Assembly: GCF_000425865.1 (NCBI RefSeq)
Contig: NZ_AUEG01000002.1
Location: forward strand, 1-64,000
DNA from: Lacticigenium naphthae DSM 19658
GTDB taxonomy: Bacteria > Bacillota > Bacilli > Lactobacillales > Carnobacteriaceae_A
Length of the DNA: 64,000 bases
Direction of reading: 5' to 3'
The first letter of the stretch is position 1. Each line of letters opens with the position of its first letter. The position numbers and the translations under genes are program-made. Positions 28,312-36,638 of the stretch are shown here, one piece after another. A model generated the notes under the pieces. The model ran no database searches, was not told the origin of the DNA, and worked only from the letters and a program-made list of their open reading frames with translations.

Positions 28312-29631
28312 TTGAACAAACAATTTCCCATTTTTTCTTTTTTGAATAAAGAATTATTCTCTCATATATCTTTTAGCTTAGTGAGTATGGTCGGCTTATC
28401 TTTTTACATTGTTGTAGACACTTTATTTATAGCCAATGGAATAGGAAAAGATGGCTTGGCTGCTCTCAATATAGTCATTCCAGCTTATAACGTTATCAAT
28501 GGCATAGGGATTCTATTGGGTGTAGGAGGGGCTACACTTTTTTCTATCAATCGAGCACGCAGTCAACATATAAAAAGTGCCACTTATTTTACTTTTTCTC
28601 TATTGCTCTCATTCTTAATTGGATTGGTATTTACATTCGTTGGGAGATCCTTTTCAGTAGAATTAGTCCGTCTATTAGGCGGTACTGGTTCTCTCGTTCT
28701 CATGGCTGCAACATATTTGCGAACATTTCTTTCTTTTTCCATTTTTTTTATGTTAAATCAAGTAATGATCAGTTTTCTGCGGAATGATGGCAACCCCAAG
28801 CTGGCAATGATTGCGATGATTACGGGGAATCTTTTGAATGTCATTTTAGATTATGTATTTATCTATCTTTTTTCTTGGGGAATGTTCGGGGCAGCCCTTG
28901 CAAGTGGACTGAGTCCTACGATAAGTACTCTTCTTACTCTTCTGCACTTCTTTCGCAAGAATCACCATTTGTCCTTTGCTAAACCAACAAGCTTCTTTTC
29001 CACACTTAGAGAAATATTTTCTTTTGGATTCCCTTCTTCATTTACGGACTTCTCATCCGGGTTGGTCATTTTTTTGTTCAACAGTGTATTTCTTACCTTA
29101 TCCGGAAACACAAGCATTGCTGCATACGGGATCATAGCAAATTTATCATTAATTGCAGTTGCTTTATTTTCGGGGATCGGACAAGGACTTCAACCATTAC
29201 TAAGTAGAGAATACAGCACGGGCAATCATAAAAACAGCAAATATCTCATCAAAACTGTGCTCTTTATAAGTATGGGAATGGGACTCTTTTTTTATTTAGC
29301 CGGAGTTCTCTTTACAGATACTCTCATTACTTTTTTTAACGCTGAAAATAATTTAGAATTATATTCAATTGCTGAACGAGGCATAAACTTGTATTTCCTT
29401 GCATTCCCAATAATGGGTATAAATATAGTTGCTATTTCTATCTTTTCAGCTACTGCTAAACCACGGCATGCATTCTTTTTATCCCTCATGCGTGGTATCG
29501 TAGCCGTTGTTCCTCTCCTGTTCATTTTATCAGTTTTTTTGAAAATGGACGGTGTTTGGTTAACAGTTCTGATGAGTGAATTCATTACTCTTTTCTTTAC
29601 AATTTCTTTTCTGCATCCTTTGATTAAGTGA
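28312..29631 (+). CDS. MATE family efflux transporter
   Basis: Twelve-helix cation-coupled antiporter, likely exporting drugs or metabolites. Family features: FYIVVDTLFIANGIGKDGLAALNIVIP near residue 30-55, GVGGATLFSINRARS, and in the second half GIGQGLQPLLSREYSTG, which matches the MATE inter-half motif. The 439-residue length is normal. TTG at 28312 is chosen because AGGTGG lies five bases upstream. A GTG nine bases earlier overlaps that site. It is monocistronic and ends at the hairpin at 29655. Confidence 0.88.
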   Translation: MNKQFPIFSFLNKELFSHISFSLVSMVGLSFYIVVDTLFIANGIGKDGLAALNIVIPAYNVINGIGILLGVGGATLFSINRARSQHIKSATYFTFSLLLSFLIGLVFTFVGRSFSVELVRLLGGTGSLVLMAATYLRTFLSFSIFFMLNQVMISFLRNDGNPKLAMIAMITGNLLNVILDYVFIYLFSWGMFGAALASGLSPTISTLLTLLHFFRKNHHLSFAKPTSFFSTLREIFSFGFPSSFTDFSSGLVIFLFNSVFLTLSGNTSIAAYGIIANLSLIAVALFSGIGQGLQPLLSREYSTGNHKNSKYLIKTVLFISMGMGLFFYLAGVLFTDTLITFFNAENNLELYSIAERGINLYFLAFPIMGINIVAISIFSATAKPRHAFFLSLMRGIVAVVPLLFILSVFLKMDGVWLTVLMSEFITLFFTISFLHPLIK

Positions 29632-29654
29632 ACCCTAAACATACTGTCGCTTTT

Positions 29655-29688
29655 TTCAAAAGGAAAGTTTTCCTTTTGAATTTTTTTT
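29655..29688 (+). terminator. Intrinsic terminator of the MATE gene
   Basis: TTCAAAAGGAAA / TTTCCTTTTGAA hairpin followed by eight T. Confidence 0.8.
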
Positions 29689-29696
29689 GGTATACT
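29688..29696 (+). promoter_or_regulatory. Extended -10 promoter before the 35-residue ORF and SEC-C gene
   Basis: TGGTATACT, immediately after the MATE terminator T-run. No clear -35. It would give a transcript carrying the small ORF at 29750 and the SEC-C gene. Confidence 0.45.
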
Positions 29697-29749
29697 TTTA
29701 GAGGGTATGGAGAACAAATTTAGCTTTTTTCAATAATCGAGGCAATTGC

Positions 29750-29857
29750 ATGAAGATATTAAAAAATGTTATTCAAAAAAATGATTTTATTTTCCATCAT
29801 TTTTTTGAAACAAATTTATTTTATGAACTTAACAGTGAGGAACTGGACCGCTTTTAG
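29750..29857 (+). CDS. Putative 35-residue small protein or leader upstream of the SEC-C gene
   Basis: ATG at 29750 follows GAGGCAATTGC and encodes 35 residues ([20 protein letters not shown] and on, ending EELDRF). The stop lies inside a small hairpin (CCGC/GCGG, 29848-29862) followed by a T-rich stretch. The peptide is aromatic and mildly amphipathic. I do not recognise it. It may be a real small protein, a leader with attenuation, or chance. Confidence 0.4.
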
Positions 29858-29901
29858 GCGGCTCTTTTATTCTGTTTTTATTTATACTTAGGAGTGAAAA
29901 A

Positions 29902-31077
29902 ATGAAAGTAGATTTTTACAACTTAACCAAACAAGACTCTTTGTTTAATAATATGGTTGAGGCAATGATTATTCATAAAAAACCAGAGCAGACCTTAGAA
30001 AATTGTCTGCAAACGTATACAAAAAAGGATATGTTAGTCATTGCTGAATATCAGGCCGCATCTGTTAAAAAAAGTTACCCCAAGGCAGATGTAGCTGCCG
30101 ATTTGTCAGCTCATATGATTTCTTTATTTAAAGATGCTATCCCATATTTGACTAAAGATGAAACGGATATTCTTGAGTCCTTGTCAGAAAATACTTCTTT
30201 TGAGAATATTGAGAGTTTACCTTATTCTTTACGTACTTTATATTCTTTCATTCTCAATGGGATATTGTATTTATATTATTCAAACGGTACATTCTCATTA
30301 GTTTTTCCAGAAGAATTAAAAACACTCTACACTAATGAAAGTCATAAACAAGAGGTTAGCAAAAGCCTCTTGACAAACCAACAGTTGGACACATATTTAG
30401 TTGCTTTCACTAAGCTATATGGCGTGTTCGACTTGGATCATCTTCATTCAGTCTGGAATCGCAATCACAAAGATCAGCTCCTCACACTTGAAGATATTCA
30501 AGAAAAAATTGTAGAACTTGCCAAACGTTCAGATATTTATTCTTTATCTTATAAATTGGTTTTTTCTACCCACTATCTTGATATTTACCAAGCAAAAAAG
30601 CTTTACCAAGAAGCCCGCGGTTACCGTTACTTCACACCAAAAGAAGTATACATTCGTAAATGGGCCGAAGAAGAAAGTAATAAACGGTCAACTTACTTCA
30701 AAGAAATGCAAAAGTTCCTGCAAGAGGTCGTTCCAAATAAATTAGTTGATAAAATGGCTCATTCTATTGCGATAAGCTGTAAATTTGAAAATCAACTACA
30801 GGATGTACTAAACGAACTTAAAAATGCCTATCATTTCGAATTTCTAACTCAAGAAGAGATAGAAGCTTTTGCCGGACGATACATGGCTTTAGCAAGTAAT
30901 ACTCGAAAATGGATTTATCGTGGGCATACACCTATGGAAATTAATCGATCTAAAAAAGAGAAGAAAGCTTCTCAACCATTAGACACAAGTCAACCTGTTC
31001 ATGTACCAAAAGTAGGAAGAAATGATCCTTGTCCATGTGGCAGCGGAAAAAAATACAAAAAATGTCATGGCAGATAA
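29902..31077 (+). CDS. SEC-C zinc-motif protein of unknown function
   Basis: The 391-residue, mostly alpha-helical cytosolic protein ends in a SEC-C zinc-binding motif ([19 protein letters not shown], about 371-389), the same type as at the C-terminus of SecA, where it binds SecB and ribosomes. The long N-terminal region (Leu, Lys and Tyr rich) has no recognised domain. ATG at 29902 follows TTAGGAGTGAAAA. It may share a transcript with the small ORF at 29750. A translation- or secretion-linked role is suggested only by the motif. Confidence 0.8.
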
Positions 31078-31315
31078 TATTCTTAGCGTACAAGACGAGT
31101 TTAGTTTTTTGAAATGGTGAGAGTACCTTTGACACTATTGAGAAACCTTTATTCCTGTAGTAAAAAGAGCGTGAGTCAAAAGGCGTTCAGACTCGAATAG
31201 AGCTCCGTATACTCTATCCATAAGTTGCTGAAACATACCGACTATGGCATTGTGAAGCGGATGTCGGGTCTGCTTTTTGATGCACGTTTTTGAAAGAGAA
31301 GTTCGTTAAATGAGT
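31078..31315 (+). other. Non-coding stretch, possible interspersed repeat
   Basis: No gene was found between the SEC-C gene and the hairpin at 31316. It includes AAGAGCGTGAGTCAAAAGGC and GTTCAGACTCGAATAGAGCT and ends in a GAGTAGAGGCTGGGAC hairpin. This combination looks like a short repeated non-coding unit, but no second copy was seen in this window. Confidence 0.25.
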
Positions 31316-31343
31316 AGAGGCTGGGACTTTTGTCCCAGCCTCT
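31316..31343. terminator. Perfect bidirectional terminator-like hairpin
   Basis: AGAGGCTGGGAC, TTTT loop, GTCCCAGCCTCT: a 12-base perfect stem. It lies between the converging SEC-C and MFS genes. Confidence 0.65.
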
Positions 31344-31375
31344 TAACTATATTCTTTTACTCTATTTGAAAAAAA

Positions 31376-32629
31376 TTATTCCATACTTTTGTGAACGGGT
31401 GCAGGTGATAAAAAGCTGGCTATACTTGCAAATACCGGCAACGCGATGGAAACAAGTAATATCTGATTGTAACTACCTAAATAATCATAAGCCACCCCAT
31501 ATGGGAATGGTCCTAGAGCAGAACCAATAACCATTGCTGCCATTGTCAATCCTCTAATTTTACCTAAATGCATCCTGCCAAAATAGTTCGGCCATAAAAC
31601 ACCAGTACTTACCGTATCAAATGCCATGAAGAATCCTTGTAAAATTGCGAACCCGATCAGATAAATATCATTATTAGCGAATATCAACAGGAAAATAACT
31701 CCTGCATAAAGTATATAGTTAAACCCTTTCACTATATGAACAGGGACTCTTTCCACTGTATAGCCAGCAAACACCGTGAGCACCATTTGAGTAATTGCAA
31801 TCGTACTCAGTAAGAAAGCAGCGAATGTGGCTCCATATCCTTTCTCACCGATGATCGAAACGATATGGAAAGTGATAGCTGTATTTAATAAGGATGGCAC
31901 AGCCGATACAAATAACATCAGCCAAAATGATCGTGTTTGTTTTGCCTCTTGCAAAGTCCAGGAAACAGCCTCCGAGGCAGGTTTCGCTTTACTTTTATTC
32001 AGTTCACTTAATTTTTCAGCCCCATCCGGTAACAGCCCAATATCTTCAGGTCGGTTCTTCATAAAGAAGAACGCAATTGGAAGAAGAATGAAAAACATCA
32101 TTGCCGCCCAAAACAACCAAGCTATAGAAAGGCTATAGTTTTGAATAAGATAATTATTTAAGGGAGGGATAAACGCCGCACCCATTACCCCACCGTAAGA
32201 TATAAAAGACAAAGCTCGGCCTCGCTTAGACACAAACCACTGGGGAATAAGTACGTTTGGTATCAGAGTAAGTGATCCTTGACCAAACATTCGAATAAAT
32301 AGGAATCCGATAAGAATCATCCAAGGTGCTTGGATCATGCTCATCCAGATCAACGTAAGTCCAAATAATAAAGCCACCGTTATAGTTGCTTTGCGTTGTC
32401 CTTTTTTATCGATCAAGTTTCCGACAACGGGCATAAAAAATCCAGATATCAATGTTGCAATCGAGTAAAAACTAGATATTTGGCTTCTGCTCCATCCGAA
32501 TTCTTCAATGTAGAAATCTATAAAAATAGAGACCGAATAAGTTTGGCCGGGTCCCGAAAAGAAAATGCTCAAGGCACCAATAAAAACAATGATCCATCCA
32601 TAATAAAATTGTATTCCTATTTTTTTCAT
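31376..32629 (-). CDS. MFS transporter (oxalate/formate or monocarboxylate-like)
   Basis: Twelve-helix secondary transporter of 417 residues. YYGWIIVFIGALSIFFSGPGQTYSVSIFIDFYIEEFGWSRSQIS near the N-terminus is typical of the OFA/monocarboxylate branch. GNLIDKKGQRKA is the MFS loop 2-3 motif, and the cytoplasmic central loop (SELNKSKAKPASEAVSW) divides the halves. The substrate is probably an organic acid, but this is inferred. ATG at 32629 follows GGAGGACGGTT; a 41-codon upstream extension lacks a ribosome site. It is monocistronic. Confidence 0.85.
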   Translation of the reverse strand: MKKIGIQFYYGWIIVFIGALSIFFSGPGQTYSVSIFIDFYIEEFGWSRSQISSFYSIATLISGFFMPVVGNLIDKKGQRKATITVALLFGLTLIWMSMIQAPWMILIGFLFIRMFGQGSLTLIPNVLIPQWFVSKRGRALSFISYGGVMGAAFIPPLNNYLIQNYSLSIAWLFWAAMMFFILLPIAFFFMKNRPEDIGLLPDGAEKLSELNKSKAKPASEAVSWTLQEAKQTRSFWLMLFVSAVPSLLNTAITFHIVSIIGEKGYGATFAAFLLSTIAITQMVLTVFAGYTVERVPVHIVKGFNYILYAGVIFLLIFANNDIYLIGFAILQGFFMAFDTVSTGVLWPNYFGRMHLGKIRGLTMAAMVIGSALGPFPYGVAYDYLGSYNQILLVSIALPVFASIASFLSPAPVHKSME

Positions 32630-32710
32630 AACCGTCCTCCGTTTTTTGCATTCTAAAAAATCATACGGGAAACCACTCCATTCCACAAGGAAATTCGTTT
32701 TTCCAAACAC

Positions 32711-32748
32711 AAAACCTTGTCTGCTTTGAAGATAGCAGACAAGGTTTT
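32711..32748 (-). terminator. Intrinsic terminator of the S9 peptidase gene
   Basis: Perfect 15-base stem AAAACCTTGTCTGCT and its complement with an eight-base loop, downstream of the peptidase stop. Confidence 0.85.
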
Positions 32749-32778
32749 GCATATATCCATTGATTTTTCGTGTTCACA

Positions 32779-34749
32779 CTATTTTGTGTCCCCGTGTTCA
32801 CTGAACCATTGTTCGATTGCCTCTAAGCGTTTCATGCGCAAATTAGGTAATCCATTTCGCGATAGACCATGGCTAGATTTTGGAAATGTCATCATTTTTG
32901 TCTCTATTTTCTGGCGTTTCATTGCGATATAAAATTGTTCCCCTTGTTCAAGAGGGCAACGCAAGTCTTCCTGACCGTGTATAAGAAGCAATGGGGTTGT
33001 TGCATCTTGTGCATAAGCTAATGGCGACATTTTCCAGAGAGCATCTGTATCTGTTAAATCGGCTCCGAGTTGATAAGGGACGAAGAACGGTCCTATGTCA
33101 CTCGTTCCATAAAAACTGATCCAATTTGAAATCGACCGTTGCGTTACGGCTGCTCTAAATCGATTCGTATGTCCGACGATCCAATTCGTCATGAATCCTC
33201 CATAACTTCCCCCTGTTACAAAGAGTTTCTCTCTATCGATATTTGAATGATCGGCGAGCACAGCGTCCGTTCCTAACATCAAATCTTCATAGTCTTTGTC
33301 ACCATATGCATTGAGTATGGAAGCTACAAATTCTTGTCCATAACTGTTTCCGCCGCGTGGATTGATCATGATCACGCCGTAACCTTTGTGGACTAAAGTT
33401 TGCATTTCATGGAAAAATGTTTCCCCATAAGCCACTTGCGGTCCTCCATGAATATAAAGGATAGCTGGGTGTTTTTTTGTATCATCGACTGGAGAAAGAT
33501 ACCAGCCTTCAATGTCCCAATCGTCTGCACCTTTGAACCAGAATCGCTCAGGTTCAACTAACTGATGGGAGGCCATATACTCTTCATTTGGATTGTACAA
33601 AGAGCGCATAATCGGATTTGCCAAATCTATTTCAGCTAACTCACTTGGATTTGAAAATGTTGAATAACCGACTACCAATTTCATGGAATTTCTGTCGAGT
33701 GATGCATCTGTTAGATGGACAGGTTCATCAAATAATAGCTCCTGAGCACCCTGTATTTCCCCTTTATAGAGTTGCAATTTCCCCTGATGGGAGACAGGAT
33801 AAAGATATGTTTTATCTGTTAACCACTCGATTTCTACTCCCTTTGTTTGTTGTTGAAAATCTCCAACGAGGACATCTCCAATTTCTCGATCCAATTCGGT
33901 CGTCAGACAGCTAAGTTGATTCGTCTGTAAATTATATCCGTATATTTTCGTTTGAGTAACAAAACCATAAGTATAATCATGTCCCGCTAATAGCAAGTAA
34001 TCTTCAGAAGCATTCATCGCGCCATAACTAAATTCACCGTGTGGTATACTTTCGGATAAAGAGCGTTGTTTTTTTGTTTCTGTATCCAACCAGTAAACCG
34101 TTCCTCCAAAATCCCATTCATCTTCTTTGTTTCTTTCATCTGAAATGATTACAAAACTTTCATCTTTTCCTACATAATTTAATTGGACAGATTTTTCTGT
34201 TTCATATATTAATTCACTGCTTTTTGTAGACAGCATAATTTTTTTGAGCTGGAATACTTTTTCTCTATCTAAAATTCCCTGACCATCCAATTTATACGTT
34301 ACTTCATCATATATTGCTGGTTCTGGAAGCTCTTTTTTTTCTGAATCTTTTTCTTTGTTTTTGGTAGATTTACTTGTCTGAAAGTAGATACTCGAGCTAT
34401 TTGGTGTCCATTTAAAAGATTGGACACCCTCTTCTTCATCTGTTAAGGAAAAAGCTTTTCCTCCTTCTACAGACATCACTTTCAATTGCATTTTCTTTTC
34501 TGTTTTTTCATTAGATAAAAAAGCTAACCATTTTTTATTCGGAGATAATTGAATCGCTGTATTAACTGAGCCAGAGTCTCCCCATTCCTTTCGTTTTTTT
34601 GTTTGCTTATTCAAGCTAAAAATTTTGGTTTCATACCGGTTCTTTTCTTGATTTATCTGTGTCTCTAAATAAAAAATCTCTTTATCTCCACTTACAGGTT
34701 GAGAAATGTTTTTTAACTCCATTAAGTCCTCTTTAGTAACTGCTCCCAC
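32779..34749 (-). CDS. S9 family serine peptidase (acylaminoacyl-peptidase-like)
   Basis: Cytosolic peptidase that trims short peptides. The N-terminal beta-propeller (about 1-390) has repeated strands such as SPNKKWLAFLSNEK. The C-terminal alpha/beta-hydrolase follows: oxyanion region YIHGGPQVAYG, nucleophile Ser in TGGSYGGFMTNW, acidic residue in LIHGQEDLRCPLEQ, His in SSHGLSRNG. The triad is complete. The 656-residue length fits. The start is a GTG at 34749 after GGAGGAGATAGA. There is no signal peptide. Confidence 0.92.
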   Translation of the reverse strand: MGAVTKEDLMELKNISQPVSGDKEIFYLETQINQEKNRYETKIFSLNKQTKKRKEWGDSGSVNTAIQLSPNKKWLAFLSNEKTEKKMQLKVMSVEGGKAFSLTDEEEGVQSFKWTPNSSSIYFQTSKSTKNKEKDSEKKELPEPAIYDEVTYKLDGQGILDREKVFQLKKIMLSTKSSELIYETEKSVQLNYVGKDESFVIISDERNKEDEWDFGGTVYWLDTETKKQRSLSESIPHGEFSYGAMNASEDYLLLAGHDYTYGFVTQTKIYGYNLQTNQLSCLTTELDREIGDVLVGDFQQQTKGVEIEWLTDKTYLYPVSHQGKLQLYKGEIQGAQELLFDEPVHLTDASLDRNSMKLVVGYSTFSNPSELAEIDLANPIMRSLYNPNEEYMASHQLVEPERFWFKGADDWDIEGWYLSPVDDTKKHPAILYIHGGPQVAYGETFFHEMQTLVHKGYGVIMINPRGGNSYGQEFVASILNAYGDKDYEDLMLGTDAVLADHSNIDREKLFVTGGSYGGFMTNWIVGHTNRFRAAVTQRSISNWISFYGTSDIGPFFVPYQLGADLTDTDALWKMSPLAYAQDATTPLLLIHGQEDLRCPLEQGEQFYIAMKRQKIETKMMTFPKSSHGLSRNGLPNLRMKRLEAIEQWFSEHGDTK

Positions 34750-34960
34750 TCTATCTCCTCCATTACACTATTTTTCTCCTGTTCAACTCATAGTAGTATC
34801 ATTTTCTCATTTTCTCATTTTTCATTCTTTTGAGCAAGTTTCTTTTCAAGACTGAAAGAGTTTAGAATAGCAGAAATTTGATATTTATGAGAAAATACAG
34901 TCAACGAAATAAAGAAACAAACAGTGGTCCGGTTCCTAATAGTAAACGGGGTGTATACGA

Positions 34961-35428
34961 ATGCATATTGGAATGATCATTCAGTCATATAGTGGAAACA
35001 CATTAGACGTTGCCAATCTATATAAACAAGTATTAGAAAAAAACAATCACCATGTGACATTGGAAGTGATCACTACAAAAAATAAAAATGCACAGGGAAA
35101 TGAACCGATCGAACTAAATCACACACCTGATCCTTCACTTTACGATTGCTTGATTTTTGGAGCTCCAGTAAAGGGATTATCTCTTTCACCGATCATGATA
35201 GCATACTTGACTAAAATGCCTTCATTAAAGAAGAAAAAAGCTGGTATATTTATTACGGAATACCTACCTTTTGCTTGGATGGGTGGAGCTAAGTCCTTAG
35301 ACCAACTATCTCAATTAATTGAAGAACACCAAGGGACAGTTGTTTATAAACACGTAATCAATCTTGAAACTCGCCGTCAACCTGAAAAGATAATCGAGTT
35401 GATTGCCCGTTGTACTGATGATTTTTAA
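34961..35428 (+). CDS. Flavodoxin-like protein
   Basis: The 155-residue protein begins MHIGMIIQSYSGNTLDVANLY, where SYSGNT is the FMN phosphate-binding loop. It continues with CLIFGAPVKGLSLSPIMIAYL, a typical second FMN loop region. It probably carries electrons or acts as a quinone/NAD(P)H oxidoreductase subunit. ATG at 34961 follows ACGGGGTGTATACGA. It lies 95 bases before ldh but is separated from it by the ldh promoter. Confidence 0.8.
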   Translation: MHIGMIIQSYSGNTLDVANLYKQVLEKNNHHVTLEVITTKNKNAQGNEPIELNHTPDPSLYDCLIFGAPVKGLSLSPIMIAYLTKMPSLKKKKAGIFITEYLPFAWMGGAKSLDQLSQLIEEHQGTVVYKHVINLETRRQPEKIIELIARCTDDF

Positions 35429-35467
35429 TTTTCAAGAAATTTTCAGAAAATAAATGATTTTGCCTTT

Positions 35468-35495
35468 TTGATTCTCTAAAAATGGAGTATACTAT
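35468..35495 (+). promoter_or_regulatory. Sigma-A promoter of ldh
   Basis: TTGATT (35468-35473), 16-base spacer, TACTAT (35490-35495), 28 bases before the ldh start. Confidence 0.55.
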
Positions 35496-35522
35496 ATTTG
35501 TCAGAATAAAGGAGGAACTACA

Positions 35523-36512
35523 ATGGAACTTCAGAAAAATCGCAAACATCAAAAGATCATATTAATTGGGGATGGTGCAGTTGGTTCTAGCTATGCTTAT
35601 TCATTAGTTAATCAAAATATCGGTCAAGAATTGGGCATTATCGACGTCAATCGAGATAGGGTCGAGGGCGACGTGATGGACTTAAATAGTGCATTAGCTT
35701 TTACTGCTCCCAAGAAATTGTATGCCGCTGAATATGAAGATTGCCATGACGCAGACCTAGTTGTTTTAACTGCAGGTGCTGCTCAAAAACCTGGTGAAAC
35801 TCGTCTAGACTTAACTGAAAAAAATTTATTGATTACTAAACAAATTACCAAAAAGGTTATGGAAAGTGGATTTGATGGAATCTTTTTAGTTGCTAGTAAC
35901 CCTGTAGATATTTTAACTTATGCAGTATGGAAATATTCTGGTCTTCCTTCCAATCGCGTAATTGGCTCGGGAACTTCATTGGACAGCGCCCGTTTCCGTC
36001 ATGAATTAGCTAAGTTATTAAACGTAGATGTTCGAAATGTTCACGGATATATATTAGGCGAACATGGCGATACAGAATTTCTCGTCTGGTCCCATGCGAA
36101 TATTGCTGGTCTGAATATCACTGAATGGATTCGAAACAATCCTGAAATCAATGAAGAAGCCCTTGTTGATATTTATTTTTCTGTACGTGATGCAGCCTAT
36201 AGAATCATAGAGAAAAAGGGAGCTACTTTTTATGGAATCGGTGTTTCTTTAGCAAGGATCACACGTGCAATCTTAAACAACGAAAATGCGGTGCTCCCTC
36301 TCTCTGTTTATTTACAAGGAGAGTATGGTGAAGAAAATATATACATTGGAACTCCGGCAATTATTGGAAGAAATGGTATGGAAAAAGTTATTGAAATCCC
36401 TCTAAATGATGCAGAAAAAGATCGAATGGCTCATTCTGCTGATACTTTGAGAAGTGCTATCAAAGCTGTTGCAGAAAGAAATACAGAACTCAGTGACTTG
36501 CTTCCTATTTAA
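35523..36512 (+). CDS. ldh: L-lactate dehydrogenase
   Basis: Reduces pyruvate to L-lactate with NADH, the main fermentation sink of lactic-type metabolism. NAD-binding [14 protein letters not shown] (residues 17-30) is followed by GIIDVNRDR with the nucleotide-binding Asp. The substrate Arg is in GETRLDL, and the catalytic His is in [11 protein letters not shown] (about 178-188). Full length at 329 residues. ATG at 35523 follows AAAGGAGGAACTACA. It has its own promoter and ends at a shared terminator hairpin with the convergent c-di-GMP gene. Confidence 0.97.
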   Translation: MELQKNRKHQKIILIGDGAVGSSYAYSLVNQNIGQELGIIDVNRDRVEGDVMDLNSALAFTAPKKLYAAEYEDCHDADLVVLTAGAAQKPGETRLDLTEKNLLITKQITKKVMESGFDGIFLVASNPVDILTYAVWKYSGLPSNRVIGSGTSLDSARFRHELAKLLNVDVRNVHGYILGEHGDTEFLVWSHANIAGLNITEWIRNNPEINEEALVDIYFSVRDAAYRIIEKKGATFYGIGVSLARITRAILNNENAVLPLSVYLQGEYGEENIYIGTPAIIGRNGMEKVIEIPLNDAEKDRMAHSADTLRSAIKAVAERNTELSDLLPI

Positions 36513-36588
36513 TCTAATGACATTCTAAAAATCAGATGGACTCTATTTCACTAATCATATACAGTATATAAATTTCTTGTCCTAAAAA

Positions 36589-36638
36589 AAACCAAGGATG
36601 AACAATGGAAGTAAAATTCCCTAGTTCACTCTTGGTTT
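36589..36638. terminator. Bidirectional terminator between ldh and the c-di-GMP gene
   Basis: AAACCAAG and GTTCA-type arms pair across about 50 bases (AAACCAAG at 36589, CTTGGTTT at 36631). T-runs lie on both sides. One arm overlaps the last codons of the minus-strand gene. Confidence 0.65.
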
